From positions 50,611,116 to 50,675,115 of the forward strand of contig CM057826.1 in NCBI GenBank assembly GCA_030068075.1: a stretch of DNA of 64,000 nt. The letters are read 5' to 3'. The notes beneath the pieces are model-generated. The model saw nothing but the letters and a program-made list of their open reading frames with translations, did no database searches and had not been told where the DNA came from. The stretch is from Paguma larvata (Eukaryota > Chordata > Mammalia > Carnivora > Viverridae). Positions 60,115-64,000 of this stretch are shown here, piece by piece. The first letter of the stretch is position 1. Each line of letters begins with the position of its first letter. A program made the position numbers and the translations under genes.

Positions 60115-60335
60115 GTCAGCCATTAAATGTAAATGTACATTATGATACCACTATACACTTATCAGAGTGGGTAAAATAAAAAAAAAAATACTGGCAAGTG
60201 TTGGTAAGGATGTGGAGCAACTGGAACTCTCAAATGCTAGTGAGAATAATCTGGCAGTTTTGAGTAAGGTTAAATATACATACATACTACTCAGGAATCT
60301 GCTATTTGCATGGGAGAATTAAATATCTTATGGAA
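60115..60335 (+). mobile_element. Inverted L1 5' piece
   Basis: AAGGATGTGGAGCAACTGGA, ACTCTCAAATGCTAGTGAG and TCTGGCAGTTTTGAGTAAGG are L1 ORF2 in sense, opposite to the piece just before. Confidence 0.7.
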
Positions 60336-61667
60336 TAAAAACTCTAAAAATTGATTAAGTAGATTATTTTTTTGTGGAATGCTTACACAAAATAATCATA
60401 TTAAGACAAGAAGGAAGTTTCTTTTATTTCGACTTGAGATTGTACTCTTGACTAAATTAATCATGGACCATTACATGGATAGTGATGTCACTGAAATGGT
60501 AATCAGCAATGCGATCTACTTTGACACCTTGGTTATTATATACCTGAGGATACTGGAAAGAATGGAAAGAATACTGTTAGGGAACACATAGTAAGAAGTA
60601 TGGATTCTGTGGGAGCCTCTTTTTGTAATTTGTGCATTAGGTTATCAATCTCTTGAAAAAAATAATATACTCTCCACAAAAGACACTAATTTACCTTGTT
60701 ATTCCATTAAAACATTCTGTACATGATACAAATTCATTATCTTTTAAAGCTTTTAACCTTATTTTATGATACAGGATCTAATTTTGTTGGTACATAAATG
60801 ATACAAACTGGGCTGTTTCAATTAAAATTTGCAGTTTGCCTATGAACCAGCATGACAATTTAAAATGTGCTTAAACTGGGGTGAAGTTAGGATGACTTGA
60901 AATTCTGTTGGGTTTTCGTTTTTTTACATCGTTCTGGAATTCTAAGAAAAAAGTTAAGTATGGACTCTGTAAAATACATCTACAGCCCACTCATTTATGC
61001 TCATTTTCCATACAGAGTTTTTGTTGTTGTTAACATCTACCATATTTTCATAATAAATAGTACAAAATGAATTAGTGACTGAATAAAAATTTCTGTGATC
61101 TGGAGTATTATTTATAATTCCTAGTTATGTAAATTTATATTATACCGAGATTAAAATAGACTATTTATAAAAAAGAGGTAGGGAAACTGAGGAGGAAGAA
61201 AACAGAAAGGTGAGACGAGTTTGATTAAGTTTTTAGTGATTAACAAAACCTTGATTTTGAGAAAGTGTTTTAGGCAAGAGGAGCCAAATAATAAAAACCT
61301 TAAGAGTGATCTAGAAGTAACCACAGCCACAGAGACAGTTTTGAAATTTGTACTGATTTCAACTTAAAGATTATAGTACAATTTTAGAAAATAAAGAAAC
61401 AAAGAAGAGGAAAAAAATTTCCTAGAATTACGCTCACTCAGATATATGTACTCATGTTGGTAAAATTCCACATAAAAGTGAAACTTCAATCAGCCATCTG
61501 AATAAATTATTTCCATTTTTCCAAACATTTGAATATTAAAACAAAATTGGAATATTTTATTTTCTGCTCTCACAGAATAGACTCCAAAGATAGAAATTTT
61601 CAACACGTTTTGAATATATTTGAATAAACAACTGAATATATGTAGATATTGCATACAATAGAATCAG
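60336..61667. other. Intron 1 DNA, no feature recognised
   Basis: Unique AT-rich sequence without exon signals; a 70-codon frame at 60379-60591 has no recognisable family. Confidence 0.4.
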
Positions 61668-61679
61668 CCTTCATTTTCT

Positions 61680-61898
61680 CCCCTCCTCTCCCCTTCCCCC
61701 TCCCCTTCCTTCCCCTTCCTCTTCCCCCTCCCCTTTCCCCTCCCCTTCCCCCTCCCCTTCCCCCTCCCCTTCCCCTTCCTTCCCTTCCCCTTCCCCTTCC
61801 CCTTCCTTCCCTTCCCCTTCCCCTTCCCCTTCCTTCCCTTTCCTTCCCTTCCCTTTCCTTCCCTTCCCTTCCCTTTCCTTCCCTTCCCTTCCCTTCCC
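61680..61898. repeat. Pure homopyrimidine tract, (CCCCTT/CCCTT)n
   Basis: All 219 bases are C or T on the + strand (225 counting from 61674). Units are CCCCTT on the left and CCCTT/CCTT on the right. It is the expanded tail of the SINE that follows. Confidence 0.97.
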
Positions 61899-62004
61899 AA
61901 GATTTTATTTTTTAACTAGTCCGTTCACCCAGTGTTGGGCTTGAGCTCATAACCCTAAGATCAAGAGTCACATTCTCTACTGACTAAGCCAGCCAGGTAC
62001 CCCC
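61899..62004 (-). mobile_element. Short older Can-SINE (SINEC_a type) with expanded tail
   Basis: Reverse copy: AAGATTTTATTTTTTAACTA, CAGTGTTGGGCTTGAGCTC to CTAAGCCAGCCAGGTACCCC. The flank CCTTCATTTTCT is exact at 61668-61679 and 62007-62018 and encloses both the SINE and the pyrimidine tract. Confidence 0.92.
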
Positions 62005-62018
62005 TTCCTTCATTTTCT

Positions 62019-63189
62019 TATACTGGTTTCCAGTGACCCTTAAACTATTTTAAATCTAGGACAGTTTAACCTTTGGGAGAAAGTACACAGAGGTTCTCCT
62101 ATCCACATGTGTGGCCTCCTTGCAAATATGGGAACAATTTTTATATGTGTGACTTTTATTTTGCTGGAAGAGCAAAAGTTCTATCAGTTCTTTAAAATGT
62201 TTTATGTTCCAGAACTATCCTTCTTACTACAGAAATTAAGAATTTGTAGCAAATGCAAAAGCACATTCATAGAAATAACCTAAACATCAAGTTGGAGGTA
62301 CTGCAGACAGAGATTAGTCATGGTCTGCCATATGACAGTGTTTTTAATATTGCGTTGTGTTGTGAATTAAGTGTTGTCTGTTTCTAACTGTTCAGGTATT
62401 TCTTTCCTAAAATAGATGAAAGGTGTTTGATATCAGCATTGAACTTCCAACTTCTTTCCATCTGCGATTGTGCTCTGCACAAAAGAATCTCAAATACATG
62501 CTAATTAACCTGAAGGATCAAGAAATCTAAATCTATAAGGTGTTATTTCCCAAATTTGGCAACCTTCATGGTTTTTGCCACATCTCAGTGACACCTGATC
62601 ATTTATTTCCTTGATATTTTTCATAAAACTGGTATCTTTTTAAAGTAATTATTTTATTTAACACATTTAATAATAAAAGAAATTCTGGAAAATCATTTTT
62701 TTTACTTTTCATAATATAAGACAATTGCAAAGTAAATACAATGAAACAAGGAGAGTGTTATTGCATTTTAATTATATATTATTTTCTACTAGAAGTGCTA
62801 AGCTTGATATTCTCCTTAGAAAGTAGATTAGTAAATTGGCAAATGTGGTTAAAGACAAATTACAAATAAACCAAGACCTTGTCCTTATTATAACTGAATA
62901 TGCCAAAAGAAAACTAAAAAGGGAAATATTTTCAAATTATATGTTTCAATGTCTTAATGCTATTCCTATGTGACACTTAAAGCTGTCTTGTTTACCAAGA
63001 ACAAGTGTCCTAAGTTCTGGGAAATACTGATACCGGATACTCTTAATAGGGCATAAATTCTGAGGATAATGCTATCTTGAATTTCCAGTTTACCTTGAAG
63101 CACTAGTAAGTGACATTTGACTTGCTTGAGAGCAGTCACCACAGTGATAGTTACTTTAAGAAAACAAAGTCCAAGAGCTCTTTCACACT
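62019..63189. other. Intron 1 DNA, no feature recognised
   Basis: Unique sequence; an octamer-like ATGCTAATTA is at about 62498. No exon supported. Confidence 0.4.
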
Positions 63190-63370
63190 CTCTTTCACTA
63201 GCTTTTAATTCTGGCTGCACCTTAGAATTAGCTGAATGCCAATGTCTTGGTCCCATGCTAGATCAATTAAATCAGTATCTTAAGAGGTAAGCCTGCAGCA
63301 CTGGTATTTTTTTTTTAACTATCTAGGTAATTTTAACATGTAGCTAGGGTAAGAACAACTGCCTTAAACA
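63190..63370. mobile_element. MER5-type hAT-Charlie relic
   Basis: GGCTGCACCTTAGAATTAGC, AATGCCAATGTCTTGGTCCC, GGTATTTTTTTTTTAACTAT and ATGTAGCTAGGGTAAGAAC follow a MER5-family consensus. Confidence 0.6.
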
Positions 63371-64000
63371 TCCAGTATATGCTGGACATTGTGCATTTCT
63401 AGTGAATGATAGTCCTTAGATAAAGGAAGAAATAGAAAATATTTCCCCTGGAATATTTCTTGACTGTAAATCAAAAATTACATCCTTCTCTGACATTAAG
63501 TTGGTTTGTATATCTCTGTGGTTAAAGTTGGTTTTGGATTTCTATAGTAAGAACATAGCAACTCCATGCAAACTCCATGTATATTTCTAGAATGAGGGAG
63601 AGCAGCCCCCCAAATTGTATTGGCCTAGTTTGTCACCATGTATTCACAGTCCAACAACAATACAAGTGCAGTGGCTAAGTTCTGCTACCTCAAAGAAAAA
63701 AATTGTTGCATGAGATCAATATAGTTATGGCCCCACTTTAGGTTACTGCCTTTTAAAAGTTCCATATTAGTATATAGCTGGCGAGAAGAGTTGCAAGATC
63801 ATTCAGGTTTTGAAGCCACCTCTTTTACTCTGTGGCAAAGTTTACCCAAACAGGAATTTGAGAATATTATTTTTATCACTTGGGAGAAAAATCACATAAA
63901 AGTACTTTAGAAATAAATAGATAAATTAGAATCGTGCCAGTTTAATTACCATTATTATCTATATAAATATCATTATTTATACCATAAGAATTCTTGTATT

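Larger units (their letters stand above)
46133..64000 (+). other. GABRG2: GABRG2 intron 1 (5' part, continues beyond the window)
   Basis: Everything after the exon 1 donor is intron 1. I looked for the exon 2 sequence, which follows the leader in human (FTSQKSDDDYEDYASN...), and did not see it, so the intron exceeds 17.8 kb here. It contains an RE1 near its start, three Can-SINEs, a long antisense L1M, L2, MIR and MER5 relics, an inverted L1 and a 219-bp pyrimidine tract. No second gene was found inside it. Confidence 0.85.

Noticed and set aside
61649..61915. 88- and 78-codon frames on both strands, rich in Pro/Leu or Gly/Lys
   Set aside because: They are translations of the pure C/T repeat and the SINE tail.
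4511..62004. tRNA-Lys genes inside the SINE heads
   Set aside because: The tRNA-like parts are SINE promoters with an A/B-box-like region but do not keep a full tRNA fold; they are not functional tRNA genes.
1..64000. CRISPR-like arrays, phage, plasmid or bacterial operons
   Set aside because: The window is vertebrate; evenly spaced repeats are SINEs with different flanks, and no prokaryotic gene structure exists.

Overview
The window is mammalian nuclear DNA from a cat-family (felid) or close feliform genome. The evidence is about 34 full-type tRNA-Lys-derived Can-SINEs of the felid kind on both strands, plus four short older Can-SINEs. Each begins with a variant of GGGCGCCTGGGTGGCTCAG, carries a (TC)n segment and ends in AAATAAATAAAC. 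The background is AT-rich and CpG-poor, with L1, L2, MIR and hAT/MER5 relics shared by placental mammals. There are no bacterial, viral or CRISPR features. Nearly all long open frames seen here are frames through SINEs, L1 relics or microsatellites.

One protein-coding exon is clear: the first coding exon of GABRG2 (GABA-A receptor gamma-2 subunit) at 46026-46132 on the + strand. It has a GTAAGA splice donor directly after it. The sequence reads [16 protein letters not shown]... then [15 protein letters not shown], the gamma-2 signal peptide with a few substitutions. Exon 2 was not seen, so 46133-64000 is the start of intron 1. Positions 1 to about 45600 are upstream intergenic DNA. By the conserved mammalian cluster order GABRB2-GABRA6-GABRA1-GABRG2, this should be the GABRA1-GABRG2 interval.

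Layout. 1-10 kb: MER5 relic, degraded L1 and six Can-SINEs. 10-21 kb: mixed unique DNA, MIR, L2, a carnivore ERV-type LTR (about 12.1-12.7 kb), and SINE clusters at 15.4 and 16.3-17.9 kb. 21-35 kb: L1 3' ends, a Tigger-like DNA transposon (25.8-26.6 kb), a SINE broken by a solo LTR (31.6-32.1 kb) and long microsatellites. 35-44 kb: dense SINEs and one long antisense L1M relic (37.5-42.6 kb). 44.1-49.5 kb: no Can-SINE; this block holds the promoter region, a CA/CG/CA repeat, exon 1 and an intronic RE1/NRSE (REST site). 49.5-64 kb: intron 1, with three SINEs, a large antisense L1M, L2 relics, an inverted L1 and a 219-bp pure pyrimidine tract that grew from a SINE tail.

The working unit is one neuronal gene start. 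The promoter and 5' UTR, an intronic RE1 that would silence it outside neurons, and an exon encoding the secretory signal of a synaptic chloride-channel subunit act together. I found no new multi-gene system. The most informative observations are the RE1, the Z-DNA-prone repeat upstream of the start codon, the SINE-free block, the SINE-tail pyrimidine tract, a template-switch palindrome inside a SINE, and two L1 copies with inverted 5' ends.
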